Shown in pieces: positions 47,140 through 59,755 of a stretch of 64,000 nt of DNA (its first letter is position 1; each line of letters opens with the position of its first letter). The position numbers were made by a program, and so were the translations under genes. Origin of the DNA: Rhizophagus irregularis (taxonomy: Eukaryota > Glomeromycota > Glomeromycetes > Glomerales > Glomeraceae); NCBI RefSeq assembly GCF_026210795.1, contig NC_089451.1:2960001-3024000 (forward strand). Reading direction: 5' to 3'. Under the pieces are notes generated by a model, which was not told where the DNA came from, did no database searches, and saw nothing but the letters and a program-made list of their open reading frames with translations.

Positions 47140-49115
47140 GGTCAGGATCTTTAGCAAAACCCTTAATTAATAATATGAATAGTTTTTATCTTATATCTAA
47201 ATTTAATCTTCGGTTTAGTGAATTAATTTAGGTTATTTGTTCAATAAACGGAATTAAATTCGGCATTCTACCCATGATTGGCAAATTGCCAAGAGTATAA
47301 GTTTAAATTTTGATGATTATTGATAATAATGATTTTTCCAATCTATCTCGTACGCCAAATAATAATTGCTCATTCGTATAAATAAAATGATAATATTAAA
47401 ATAGTTAACAGATAGATGTGTAATTGATTTAAAATAGGTATGATTTGTGATTTCTTGTTACTTTTTTTTATTTGCAAGAATTTAAGTTTAAAATATTTAT
47501 ATAATTTGAATAAAGATCATTATTAATGTTATTATATTTATTTGCTTATGAAGAATTAATGAATTCTGTATTGAACATTCATGAAAATTTAAAACATATA
47601 TGGTTTATTACATTGCGTAAAAGGTTGACCAAGCTTAATTAATAATTTATCTTATTTCTATTATCCTTAATTATTTGCTCTAATCTTAATGGCATACTTT
47701 TAATTAAATTAATAAAAATCTCCGAGAAAGTCGTTTTGGCCTTCCTGGACGCTCTAAAGAATTTTTTTTTTTTTGAGTTTTCTTATATAATAATATATTG
47801 TAGGGAGTGGGATAGAGGTTAAAGAGTGTTTTTAGCGTCGTGGGCTACCATTGTACAATGTTACGCAAATTTCCGTAAGACTAATCACGTAAGCAGTGTA
47901 ACCAGGATGTATTTATTGTAAAGATTTTCAATATATAATTTCGCGCACTAATTACAAAACCTTTTTCCGTAAAACAACAATATTGGAAAAAAAGAAATTA
48001 TTTACGCGTCAAAAGATACTTATTCAAACAATCCGAGCAATATTAGTTTCGGCATACGCGATTACCTAATATGATAAAGAAACAAAGTAAAAAAAGGAAA
48101 AGAAAAAAGAAAAGGCTAACGAATACTTATCGTTAGCCACGTGAGCTCGCTCAATTCTCCTCTCTAACGGACGAACTTTTCAACAAATATTAATTCTTTT
48201 AAAAAGCTTTATTAGTGGACTGGTTAACATGTGCGTAATGTGAAATAGTGTCATAAATACTTCCTTCTTACGACTATGTTTAAGTTTTCATAAATTAATT
48301 AAGAAATACATTCATTTTATACACTGATTATAATAACGAGGGATAAAGAATTTTTTTTTCTTCTTAAACAATAATAAAAAAAGGAATATTAATTATATTA
48401 TACATAATAGATAAAATGATTTACATTATTTTATTACAAACTAGTATAGTAAAATTCTATCTTTTAAAAAAAACACAATTAGCCCAATTACGCTTACAGT
48501 CCGTTTCCCGACAGAACATTTTCCCGATTGCCTAACGCTGGCCGTTTGATCACGTGTTCATGCATAACACTGCATAACTCTGACCAAACCTGTATGGCAA
48601 ATTCCCTGTCGCCGTCGGGTAATTCTAATAATTCAAATTTCGAAATCGTTATTCTAATTTCGTGAATCCGTAAAATACACAAAATCTGATTGACAAATAT
48701 TTCAAATATCGTTGAAAATCTCTCACTTTCTATCTTTCGTATTTAAAAACCATTCGTACATTCGGATTAGTAAGATTAAATTTGATTTTTATAAATAAAA
48801 TAAAATGATTTTTCTTTCTTTTAAATTTTAAGTACTGAAATAACTTATTATAATTAAAAAAAAAAAAATAATAATTTGATTATGAACTTATTTTTAATAA
48901 AATTAGAATTATGAAACACTTTATTAAATATGTTTACAGTATATTTAACATGTCACTTAAAAAATAGTTAAATTCGCATTTATTTATTTATTTATTTATT
49001 TGTTTAGAATACATATCTTTAGCATAAGTTTTCAGCAATATAAAATAATTGTACATTTTGTTTCATTTTTAAAATTAAAAGATATTGCATGATTTGATCT
49101 AACTAAAATATTTCA
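47140..49115. other. Intergenic region
   Basis: A/T-rich except for a GC-richer patch at 48480-48680, listed separately. A TTTA microsatellite lies at 48978-49001. No other gene seen. Confidence 0.4.
48494..48682 (-). other. GC-richer short frame, possible relic exon
   Basis: A 62-codon frame (ELPDGDREFAIQVWSEL within it) in a patch of clearly higher G+C than its surroundings. It reads as plausible protein but no family is recognised. It may be an exon fragment or the end of an unknown repeat. Confidence 0.25.
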
Positions 49116-51329
49116 TTATACTATATTTAAAGTTTCAGCAATTGAATTCATTTGCGGATGAATTTTTTCTGTCAAACGCAATGCTTCTTTTCTCCATTCA
49201 GGTTTATCATCCTCAAGTTTACCCATTATAGGTTCTACAAGTATTTTCAACATAATGTCAAACCATTTCTTAGCTTCTTCAAACAACTTGAGTTTTGAAT
49301 TGATTATTATAATATCAAGGATTATTATACGAATTTCACTCACACGAAATGTTTTATATAAATCATATACCTCTTTCAAAATAGATAGAGCCTTTTTATT
49401 ATTTCCAATTTTAAGGTAAGCAAATGCCAGGGTATTGCTAAGTTCTATCGTATTGAATCCTAGATCTGGATGTTCTTTTCGAAGACTACGTAATTCAGCA
49501 ATTAAATATTCTAATTCTTTAATATGAGAAGGTTCAACACTATGTGGTTTTGATACTTTAGGATAAATTGATTCATGATAAGCTTTCAAGAGTTGTGCCA
49601 TTCTAAGTTTAATTTCTTGTGATTCAGATCTCTCCAACTTGCACATTCTACATTGGCAATCTATGTTAATACATTTAAGATAACTTAATCGTTCCTCATA
49701 GCTAAAGGTAGTAGCATTTCTGTAATTAATAATGAGCTCTTCACCTTTTGAAATAGGCCGATTAGTTCGAATGAATAACAAATCACCAAGAAAAAAATTG
49801 TATACATTTTCATCAATACATGCATGATTAAAAAAAGATGGCAAGGTCCACAGCCCTAAACCGGTTATTTCAGTTTTAAGATTAAATTCATCATAGTTTA
49901 AACCAATATTATTGTGCATGAGAGCTTGTATAATTAATTCAATATGTATTGAATTTTTCCTGATTATTTCAATTTTTTCATTTCTGCTAAGATTTAAACC
50001 ATTATAAAGTTGATACACTTCCGGACAATAATAAGGTTCTTCAAAAAGTTTCCGAGTAATACATGTAGTTAATTCTTCAGCACACGAACTTGCACCTTTA
50101 TCATTTGAGGTATTGCTTATCATAGTTCCAAAAACTTCATTACTAAAAACTACTTTAAATGCTTTAGAGACCATCAGCAAAGTATATTCAGGAATGTCAC
50201 ATTTAGCGATCCAACCTCTTCCTTTTCCTTCTACAAGGTCAATTTGAATATTGTCATTTAAAAATTCAGCATGATCCAATCTTGGACCTGTTTCATAAAT
50301 CCAAACATCATTACCCTTACTATCCTTTTTAATTTTAGACCTCTCATGGAATTCATCAATGATACGTAAATAATCATATTTCCCATTTTTATTTTCATAA
50401 GACAACATTTCTGCATGTTTCATAATTTGTTTAATTGAAGTATTACCTTTCATTCTTTGATATAAATTTTGAAGTGTATTAGTGGCATCCTTATAATGTT
50501 TGAGACCACAAAGAGCTTTACCCTTGCGATAAGCTGCTTTTAAATTATTGGGATCATACATAAGAGCAATTTCTGTATCCTTAAAAGCATTATGAAATTG
50601 ATACAATCGAAGGTAAGCTTCTGCTCGGTTATTAAGTAAAGTGACATTTTGTGGCTCCAATTTGATGCCATTTGAATATTTATCAATAGCTGCAATATAA
50701 TTACTTGAAGCAAAATAATCATTCCCACAACGACGAAAATCATCGGCATTCTTTATCTCGACTTTCTTTTCATTCGTGGACCATTTCACGTCATCAAACA
50801 ACTTGTTATTATGATCGACGACGATGACATCATCAGGGTTATTAGAACGAATTATGGTTATATTACTAGTGGCAACTTCATAAGATATATTCTTGATGAC
50901 AAGTAGAGTTCCAATTGATAAAAATAATTGATCGATAGATTTAATATTTGATTGACCTTCTTTTGTCCAATTATACAAAGCAAGTCTTTCAACATTACCC
51001 TCTGGATCTTCCACAAGAGCTAAAAGAGCAAATAATTTCACGAATTTGGAAATCACTCGACATAATAAGAATCTTCCAGTGGGTACATTATTAACTTTTA
51101 AATTTGATATTGATATCCGAAGTTGAATATTTAGAGTTAAATTCTCTTGTTTATTGATATTATGAACAACATATTTTTTCTTATCACATATATTATCTAG
51201 CCTTTTATGTTCATCAATTAATTGTTCTCTGCTTTTTACTTGAGAAAAATTATCAACAGTCAAACGTAAAATAGCATTTTGCACAACTTCAAATGAATCT
51301 ATTGTTCTGATTACAGTTGTATATTTCAT
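49116..51329 (-). CDS. TPR-SET domain protein (lysine methyltransferase-like)
   Basis: 737 residues, one exon. Residues 1-180 form an N-terminal region typical of fungal TPR-SET proteins (PTGRFLLCRVISK at 83-95). TPR repeats span about 195-300 (FRRCGNDYFASSNYIAAIDKY; NNRAEAYLRLYQFHNAF; AAYRKGKALCGLKHYKDA). The split SET domain starts with GKGRGW (368-373), continues with NHAC at 501-504 (NHSC in classic SET) and GEELIINYR (529-537), and ends in a post-SET cysteine set, CINIDCQCRMC (553-563). Helical repeats follow. SMYD-like enzymes use S-adenosylmethionine to methylate lysines. The substrate and activity here are inferred. No internal stop or frameshift is seen. Confidence 0.85.
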   Translation of the reverse strand: MKYTTVIRTIDSFEVVQNAILRLTVDNFSQVKSREQLIDEHKRLDNICDKKKYVVHNINKQENLTLNIQLRISISNLKVNNVPTGRFLLCRVISKFVKLFALLALVEDPEGNVERLALYNWTKEGQSNIKSIDQLFLSIGTLLVIKNISYEVATSNITIIRSNNPDDVIVVDHNNKLFDDVKWSTNEKKVEIKNADDFRRCGNDYFASSNYIAAIDKYSNGIKLEPQNVTLLNNRAEAYLRLYQFHNAFKDTEIALMYDPNNLKAAYRKGKALCGLKHYKDATNTLQNLYQRMKGNTSIKQIMKHAEMLSYENKNGKYDYLRIIDEFHERSKIKKDSKGNDVWIYETGPRLDHAEFLNDNIQIDLVEGKGRGWIAKCDIPEYTLLMVSKAFKVVFSNEVFGTMISNTSNDKGASSCAEELTTCITRKLFEEPYYCPEVYQLYNGLNLSRNEKIEIIRKNSIHIELIIQALMHNNIGLNYDEFNLKTEITGLGLWTLPSFFNHACIDENVYNFFLGDLLFIRTNRPISKGEELIINYRNATTFSYEERLSYLKCINIDCQCRMCKLERSESQEIKLRMAQLLKAYHESIYPKVSKPHSVEPSHIKELEYLIAELRSLRKEHPDLGFNTIELSNTLAFAYLKIGNNKKALSILKEVYDLYKTFRVSEIRIIILDIIIINSKLKLFEEAKKWFDIMLKILVEPIMGKLEDDKPEWRKEALRLTEKIHPQMNSIAETLNIV

Positions 51330-53921
51330 GTTTGTCGTGTTTAATATAATATATATGTATTTTTTTTTTTATGGTTAAGAAAATAACAAATGAAGAAGAA
51401 TAAAAAATTTCCTTTTTTTTTCTTATCAATTCAATAATCAATATTTAAGTTAACCCCTTAATAATGAACGAATTATTATGTCATTATTAGCTAATAATAT
51501 TATTATTTAAAGGTGTTAGAAGCTGATCCTGAGAAAAATCATGCATGATGCCATTGATGCCTGTAATACTTTTTTTTTACTCATGAATTCATTGAACCAA
51601 TCATTTATAATCATTTAAAAATTTTTTAAAATAATCACTAACTAGCTATTTCGTTATTTTTATATATACCGATTAAAACATGTTCAATTTTCTTCTCTCT
51701 CATTAATAATAACGCAACTTTTCTTCAAAAATTTTCTTCAGCCTTCTACTTCCTAAATAATGAAAAATAACAATGTAATCAAAAACTTTTTATTACATTA
51801 TACAGTATATTATGCATTGGTATTATTAATGATTATAATGATTATTATGTTATTTGTAACATGTGTCAAATTTTTTTTTTTAACTTAAATTTAAATCATC
51901 CTGAAATTTGATGAATAAACATTAAACATTATGATTAATGAACAAAGAAAATTTTCATTTTTAAAAATATGTTTTTGTTTACTATATACTTACGTAAAAC
52001 TTAATCGTTTGCGCAGATTATTTACGTATTAATAAAGACAAAATAAAATCATTTTTTTATTAAAAAAAAGGTTAGTAAAATTATCTTTTTCATCAATTAA
52101 AAATTACCGAATTGACTTGTAAAAAATATCAAATTAAAAGATCAAAATATTAATTAATTATTATTAGACGACATAAAGTTATGGAATCTGTTCTCGTACG
52201 GTAATTTTTTACGTTCAATAAATTGCTTTAAACACGCGATAAACTAAAGCTTGTTAGGAATTTCATGGAATCTATTGGTTTGAGTATATATTTATTATAA
52301 TACTAGCTGTAACCTATTAGTTTTGGATCTTTATTTTTTACTTTTCTCTCTGTTTCAAGTTGAATAAACGTAACGTATAGGGTTTGATTTTCTTAGAACT
52401 GGGAGGAGAGTATAGCCTAAAAGGTCGGTCTCAAGCAGATCTAGCCAATCAAATTAAACCTCAACCAACCGAAAATGCAACCGACTGGAAATGAACAGGC
52501 CTTATGTTTTGCAATGACGTCATGTAATTGTAAAAAACTAGAGGTGAGAAAGTGACAGATCAAGTAGCAAAAATCTTTATAAAATTTATGCCATGGCCTT
52601 TTTTTCTTTTTATGCCACTGGCTTAAATATTTTCAGAGAAGAAGCCATTTGGATTGAAGCATTAACAACACTTCATATTATATTTATAGTAAAATTGATG
52701 CGAAGAAGTATGGTAGCCGCATTATTATCATAAAAACATTTAATTTATGATTTATAATCAATATAATATAATATTTTATTTATCATTAAATAAAGAATGA
52801 ATAATAAAAAAAAATAACAGCAATCTCTTTTTTATTGGCATTAATCATTATTAATAATTAATAAACAAAAATTCAACAGAATGTAAAATAATAATAAAAA
52901 AACCTATTTAAAAAATAATAATAAAATAAATGATAATAAACGACCTAAGAATAAAAAAACCATTATAAACTAGAGATTCTTTTATTGGTTTTGAACAAAA
53001 TAAAAAAAAATATTTTCAGTAACTGAAAATAAAAAACTAATTAAAAAAATTTATTTTTTTGGTTTGAAACAAAAAAAAAATAAAAAATAAAAATAAAATG
53101 ATTAAAATAATTTTATTTCTAAGAAAAAATTAATTGAAAAATTTTATTTTTCATTTTGAACCGAAAAATAAATAAAAAAATGATTTGCATTTTAATCAGT
53201 TTCAAGATATCAAAGAGTAACGAAAAGACAATGAATTATAAATATACATTTTATTTAAGGACTATTTGATATACTAAAACCTTATGCAATTTTATAAGTC
53301 TGCAAAAAAATTTACGTCTGGTGATTATAACAACATTTACAGTGGCAGTGGCAAAAAAATAAGAAAAATCAGAAACACCGTTGAACCGTATTTTTTGGAT
53401 AACAAATCAAGGATTAATATAATTATTGTTATTGAATTCAAAGCCGCAAAAAGATACTTTGCTTAGTCAAATAAATAATCCACTCTGATTCATCTAAATA
53501 ATCATAAAATATCTCATTCTACATTGATATCGTTAAGTAGATAACAAATTTTATTAAATAAGATAATAACAACTAAGTAAATAAATGAAATATAAAATTA
53601 AAAAGAAATAATATTTCCTAAAAATCATAAGCTCTACTCCCATGGATGCATAACATAATAAAATTAAGATATTCCGAGTACAAGTTATTTCTTACTGTAC
53701 ATTGCTTCTTGTAGTAGGTTCAGCTACTTGTATTTCTTAAATAATATCTGTGGGTAATAACTTTTTAGTAAGTTATAATTAAACCTAAATATAAAATTGA
53801 ACTTTAAATATGCTTAACAATATTTCGAATTGGCAATATTTGTACAAAAGTATAGTAATTACATAAAAAAAATAAATAAAACTTCGAAAATTATCTACCT
53901 ACTAATAGTTAATACTTTCTT
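51330..53921. other. Intergenic region
   Basis: No supported gene. 52740-53180 is dominated by A-rich low complexity (AATAATAAAA, GAAAAATAAAAA). A 60-codon plus-strand frame at 53284-53466 has no recognisable content. Confidence 0.4.
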
Positions 53922-56900
53922 TTATAAATCATCAATTGCACAATCAAAACATTCAGAGGGAAGATCTTTTGTAAAAGAATTAAGTAATCGAGATGTATAA
54001 ACAGCTTGTGGGTGTGTGGTTGACTGGATATCTTTAATAGATATGGGATTTTCTTTTCTGTATTCTTCTGCTTCTTTAAATTGCTTTTCAATTTCATAAT
54101 GTTGTTGTTCCTTCTCAATTTTCATAATATATTTAAATTTTGATGCATTTGATATATATGAATTATAAAATAACCAAATAAATTCTTCAATTTTAAAAAC
54201 ATTTGGCCTATTAGTTGGATTTGAATTCCAACACTTTTTCATTAAATCAATATAACATTTTGGTGCTTTTGGCTCATTTATTTCAGGTCTAATTTCATTA
54301 CATATATCTAATGCCAAAAGTTTATCATGGGCGCGATCAGAAAAAGGTTGTTTTCCAGTTGCTACAAAATACATAATCATCCCAAAGCTATATATATCTG
54401 CTGCTTGAGTATAATGTCCACCTCTTAACACTTCAGGAGCTACATATGGCATAACTCCATAAATTTTTGTTTCATCATTATTACCGACTTCTTTACATAA
54501 TCCCATATCAGATATACATGTATTGTTATATTTGATATATTTAAATAATATGTTTCCTATATGAAAATCACGATGAACCATATGTTTTTGATGAATTTTT
54601 TTAAGACCTCTAATAATATCAATTAATATTTGTAATTTATTTAACCAATCAAAAACTTCATGATTTTTATATAAATAACCATTAAAATTTCCTCCTTCCG
54701 CACATTCAAGAATCATGATAAAATCCCCTGTATCCGGATTCTGAGATATCCCATATATTTTAATAATATCTTCACTTGAATATGCCCTATATGCTTTAAC
54801 CTATTAAAAATTTTGTATATAAATATAAATTACTATATTAAGTCATAAAGGAATTTTATATTCATACCTCATTTAAAAATTCATTAATGAAATTATGAGA
54901 GTTATGTAAGCATTTCAAAGCAACTTTCTTATATCTCCATATTGCTGAATATACTGTAGAAAAACCACCTCTGCCCATTTCTTTAATATCATTGAACTCA
55001 TTGTATGGTACCCAATTGAATTTAAAATCATCAATAAAATCAAAAATTTTCATACTTTTCTCATTTATTGAACATAGTAATTTGCACCATTTATATATTT
55101 CATTTGTATATTTCTCACCACAGTTCTTACAACACTTTTCAATATATTTCTCACAAAAAACCAAAATATAATCTTTAGTATTTGGATTTTGAGATATTCC
55201 ATAACTAATAATACCTTCTGTTAAATGTGATTTCATCTAAATATATACAAGATTTTAAATAAAATAATTTCATAATAGATAAATAGATAAAAACTTCATA
55301 CCTTATTTAAAAATTCAATAGAAACATTTTGTGAATTATAAAAAAATTTTAAAGTAACTCTTTTATTTAAATTTCTTTGATATTTTACTGATTCATTATT
55401 AAATGTTAATGGGCCATTACTCCATATTGCTGTAATAAAACTTTGTATTTCAGTTTCTTTAATATCAATAAACTGATTATATGGTATCCATTCAAACATT
55501 ATGTCCTGTGAGCTATTGATTAGCAATTGTTTTTCTTGAATAAAATCATCAATTTGCTTATTTCCACTGGTCCAATTTGTAAAACTGCTTTTCAAAAAAT
55601 CAATTTGACATGGTTTACACCATCTATACATTTTATCTGTATATTTTTCATCACATTTTAAACAATATATTTCAAAATAATTTTCATAAAAAACCAAAAT
55701 ATAATCTTTTGTATCTGGATTTTGAGACATTCCATAACTGACAATATCTTTTGGTTTAATCTATAATAATAAATTATATATTTTGTTAATAAAAATATTT
55801 CAAACTCAAAATTCAAATAAAACCCTATAAAAAATAAATGTCCAGAAATTGTCTAGAAAATATTTGATACAGTATTTGTCCGGAAATTGTCCAGTTGTTT
55901 GACACAATTTAAATTTTCAAAATTTTGTAATGTCCAGTTTCTGTCCAGAATATGTCCAGTATTATAATTCAGGACAATTTCAAGACAGACAAACCTGGAC
56001 AAATTCTGGATATAACAAAATTACGACAATTTGAACTGGACAATTTCCGGACATAACTAAATTCTGGATAAATTCAGGATGTTGGTTTCTAAAAAAGGAT
56101 AAATTAATTTTATAAAAAACTGTAAAAAGCAAAAAAATTGACATTCTAAACCTTCTTTGTCATATTAATTAAAATTGCAAAGGCAAAAATACTATAAATT
56201 TGTGATATAGTTTAAGTTAAAGTGGATATAGTAGTAATGATCATCAGCATCTGCTAATCATTTTTTATGGCAAATTCTTGATATATCCGAATTCTGGACA
56301 AATTCTGGACATATTCTGAATGTCAGAAATGGTCAAGATTTGGAACATTTCCTATACATTTTCCGGACAGTAAAAATGTCCAGAATTTGTAAAATTTATC
56401 CAGATATTTTCCAGACATATTCTGGACATTTATTTTTTATAGGGAAATATATACCTTATCTAAAAATTCATCAAGGATATCTAGTATATTATATAAATAT
56501 TTTAAAGTAACAGTTTTACATTTTCTTTCATATTTACTCAAACCTTTATTAAATGTTAATGGACCATCCTTCCATATTGCTGTAATAAAACCTTGTATAT
56601 CTGTCTCTTTAATGTTGAAAAACTGATTGTATGGTATCCATTCAAACACTGTATTCTGTGAGTTATCAATTTTCAATTGCTCTTTTTGAATAAAATCATC
56701 AATTTGCTTATTTCCACTGGTCCAATTTGTAAAACTGCTTTTCAAAAAATCAATTTGACATGGTTTACACCATTTATATATTTTATCTGTATATTTTTCA
56801 TCACATTTTAAACAATATATATTAAAATAAATTTCATGAAGAACCAAAATATAATCTTTTGTATCTGGATTTTGAGATATTCCATAACTGCCAATACCTT

Positions 56901-59009
56901 TTTGTTTAATCTATAATAATATAATATATATTATATTCAGTTAATAAAAATATTTTAAAATCAAGATTATAAATGGACTGCATACCTTATTTAAAAATTC
57001 AATAGAAACATTTTGTGAATTATAAAAAAATTTTAAAGTAACTCTTTTATTTAAATTTCTTTCATATTTTACTGATTTTTTATTAAATATTAATGGACCA
57101 TCCTTCCATCCTGTTTTAATAAAACCTTGTATATCTGTCTCTTTAATGGAGAAAAACTGATTGTATGGTATCCATTCAAATACTGTATTCCGTGGGTTAT
57201 CAATTTTCAATTGCTCTTTTTGAATAAAATCATCAATTTGCTTATTTCCACTGGTCCAATTTGTAAAATTACTTTTCAAAAAATCAGTTTGACATGATTT
57301 ACACCATTTATACATTACATTTGTGCCACAATTCTTGCAACATGTTTCAAGATATTTTTTATTAAAAACTAAAGCATAATTTTTTGTTTTTGGATTTTGA
57401 GATATTCCATAAATTCTAGTAATATCCTTTGATTTAATCTATAATAATATTCATTAGCATAAAGGATAAAAAGAAATGCTTACATAACTTAAACTCACAT
57501 ACCTTACTTAAAAACTCATTAGAAATATATTGTAAATTATATAGATATTTTAGGACAACTTTCCTATTAAATATTAAACTGTCTACTGAATCATTTGAAT
57601 CATCTGAATCACCTGAATCATCTGAATTATATGTAATATAGTTCCACTTTGCTGTGGCGCCAATATTTTTTATGTCTTCAATATCACTAAACTGATCATA
57701 TGGTATCCATTCAAATTGCTTTTCTTGAAGAAAAGCAATAAAAGTTTCAGCTTGTTTGATTTTACTGGTCCAGTCTACAAAATTACTTTTCAAGTAATTG
57801 ATATGACATAGTTTACACCATTTGTATATCTTAGCTGTATAATTCTCACCACAATTCTTACAAAATGTTTCAAGATATTTTTCACCAAAAATCAAAATAT
57901 AATCTTTTGTATCTGGATTTTGAGAAATTCCATAAAAATTACCATTAACATAACTATCCTTTGTTGTTAAATATGATTCCGCCTATTAAAATATATTATA
58001 TAAATAAAATAAAATGTATTTAAAAGAAACAAAAACTCCATGAATAGTTTATACCTTGTTTAAAAATTCATCAGGGTTATTTTGTGAGTTATAAAAAAAT
58101 TTCAAAACAAATTTTTTACGTAAATTTCTTTTATAATTTTTTGAATATTCACTATACTTTAATGGACCATCCTTCCATATTGCTGTAATAAAACCTTGTA
58201 TATTTGTCTCTTCAATGTCAATAAACTGATTATATGGTACCCATTCGAATACTGTATCCCATGGGGTATCAATTTTTAATTGCTCTTCTTGAATAAAACT
58301 ATCAATCATTTTATTTCCACTGGTCCAGTTTGTAAAATTTAAATGGATTATAAGACACGGTTTACACCATTTATATTTTTCATCTGTATATCCTTCACTA
58401 CATTTTTCACAATATTTTTCAAAATTTTTTTCATAGAATTTTTCATGAAAAACAAAAATATAATCTTTTGTATCATTATTCTGTGATATTCCATAACCAA
58501 TTCCTTCTGATTTAAACTATGATAGATATCATGATTATTAGTATATAAAGAAACTATAATTTAAAATCCAAAATTTATAAATAAATTTAATACCTTATTT
58601 AAAAATTCAATTTTTATTGAATATAATTTCGTCTATTAAATTACACACACAAGTAAATAAATATATAAATAAATATAAAAATTATACATATTTATTTTTT
58701 TAAAAAAAAAAATCTCCGTACCATGTTTAAATATTTTAAAGCAACTTTTCTATTCGATTTTCTCTCCCATTTCTTTTTATTAATATTAAAATGTAATGGC
58801 CCATTCTTCCATGTTGCTGTAGAAAATTCATATCCTATTTCTTTAATATCACTAAACTGATTATATGGTATCCATTCAAATATTATATTGTCTGATACAT
58901 TTGATTGGTTTTTTTGAATGAATGCATCAATTTCTTTATTTCCACTGGACCAATTTTTAGAATTATCCTTTAAATAATTTATTATATCTTTATTATCTAT
59001 TTCCTCCAT
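53922..59009 (-). CDS. Nine-exon kinase with tandem N-lobe modules
   Basis: Exons on the minus strand: 59009-58722, 58632-58594, 58516-58055, 57982-57503, 57438-56986, 56910-56455, 55760-55302, 55236-54868 and 54800-53922. All lengths are multiples of three and all introns are phase 0, giving about 1294 residues without a stop. Exons 3-8 repeat one module: YGISQNPDTKDYILVF (the strands that normally follow the N-lobe helix), a CxxC...WCxxC ribbon, NWTSGNKQIDDFIQ, FEWIPYNQF-DIKE, a beta-3 V(T/A)LK and EFLNK. Exons 1-2 supply a shorter first module. Only exon 8 has a normal glycine loop (MGRGGFSTVYSAIW) and VALK. Exon 9 gives the C-lobe: HRDFHIGNIL, ISDMGLCK (DMG for DFG), APEVL, DIYSFGMIMY and an AVYTSRLL tail. 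The terminal kinase should be active; the modules before it look like pseudo-N-lobes. Single-transcript status is inferred from phase and reading frame. Separate dead genes are the alternative. Confidence 0.7.
55823..56444. mobile_element. CCCTATAA-ended MITE in a kinase intron
   Basis: The 622-bp element has perfect ends CCCTATAAAAAATAAATGTC and the inverse, with AAA on both sides. Inside, TGTCCAGAA, TCTGGACA and variants recur many times in both orientations, clustered toward the ends. It lies in the intron between exons 6 and 7 of the kinase gene, its right end ten bases from the exon 6 boundary. It shares the outer CCCTATAA with the 35.5- and 44.8-kb elements but not the internal word. 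Confidence 0.8.
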
Positions 59010-59627
59010 CGATAAGAAATTTTTGAAAAGAAATCAGTATTTGATAACGAAAATAGAATTAAATGCAAGTTGGCTAGCAAATTGCATTTGTACGACTAAC
59101 AAAAACAAACAAGATCGTCAGATAGTGACGTAATAGGACCCCGAGCAATACTGAAATAGGTAACAAGAAATAACGCGTAGAATAGGCTAAAATAATCATG
59201 AAAATCTTTCCTTTTTTAGATAAATTTTGATAACGTTGGTAAGAAATATATTACTTTATTTAGTAACTGACTGACATTATCATAATTCCGGCCCTGAAAA
59301 AATGCGTAGAGCTAATAGTAAAATTTTGCCAATTTCCTATGACCTATTTATATATTGTTCGGGGTCCTGACGTAATTCTTTAGTTCGGCAGTGCTGATCA
59401 TCTTGGCATTTTCACGTGAATTTATAGACGCTAAATCACGTGAATTTAAATGATTTTTTTGGAATGAATCAGATTTCATTTCAAAATCCTAAATTATAAA
59501 ATTCTTTATTACGTTTCACATTCGTTGAAAATTACGAATAGTTAAAAATAACTTCCAATAATTTTATTTGAACCTTTAATCTTAACTATTACTATACAAG
59601 GTCTATTATTTTTATATTTATGAAATC
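59010..59627. other. Upstream region of kinase array gene
   Basis: It probably holds the promoter of the nine-exon gene. No TATAAATA was found near 59100. Two CACGTG words lie close together at 59414 and 59436. No gene seen. Confidence 0.35.
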
Positions 59628-59755
59628 TTATTGAATTAAATCATCTAAAGAAGTTGTTCTAAATAATAATTTATATTCATATTGATTAATTTTTGTTATT
59701 AAATCATTATTTTCTAAATCTTTCTTTATATCAATCCAACTTTTCCCTTACCATG
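59628..59755 (-). pseudogene. Short coding relic
   Basis: The minus strand reads GKSWIDIKKDLENNDLITK, then QYEYKLLFRTTSLDDLIQ and TAA, about 40 codons of non-repetitive protein-like sequence without a start. It is probably the C-terminal remnant of a gene; the family is not recognised. Confidence 0.3.
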
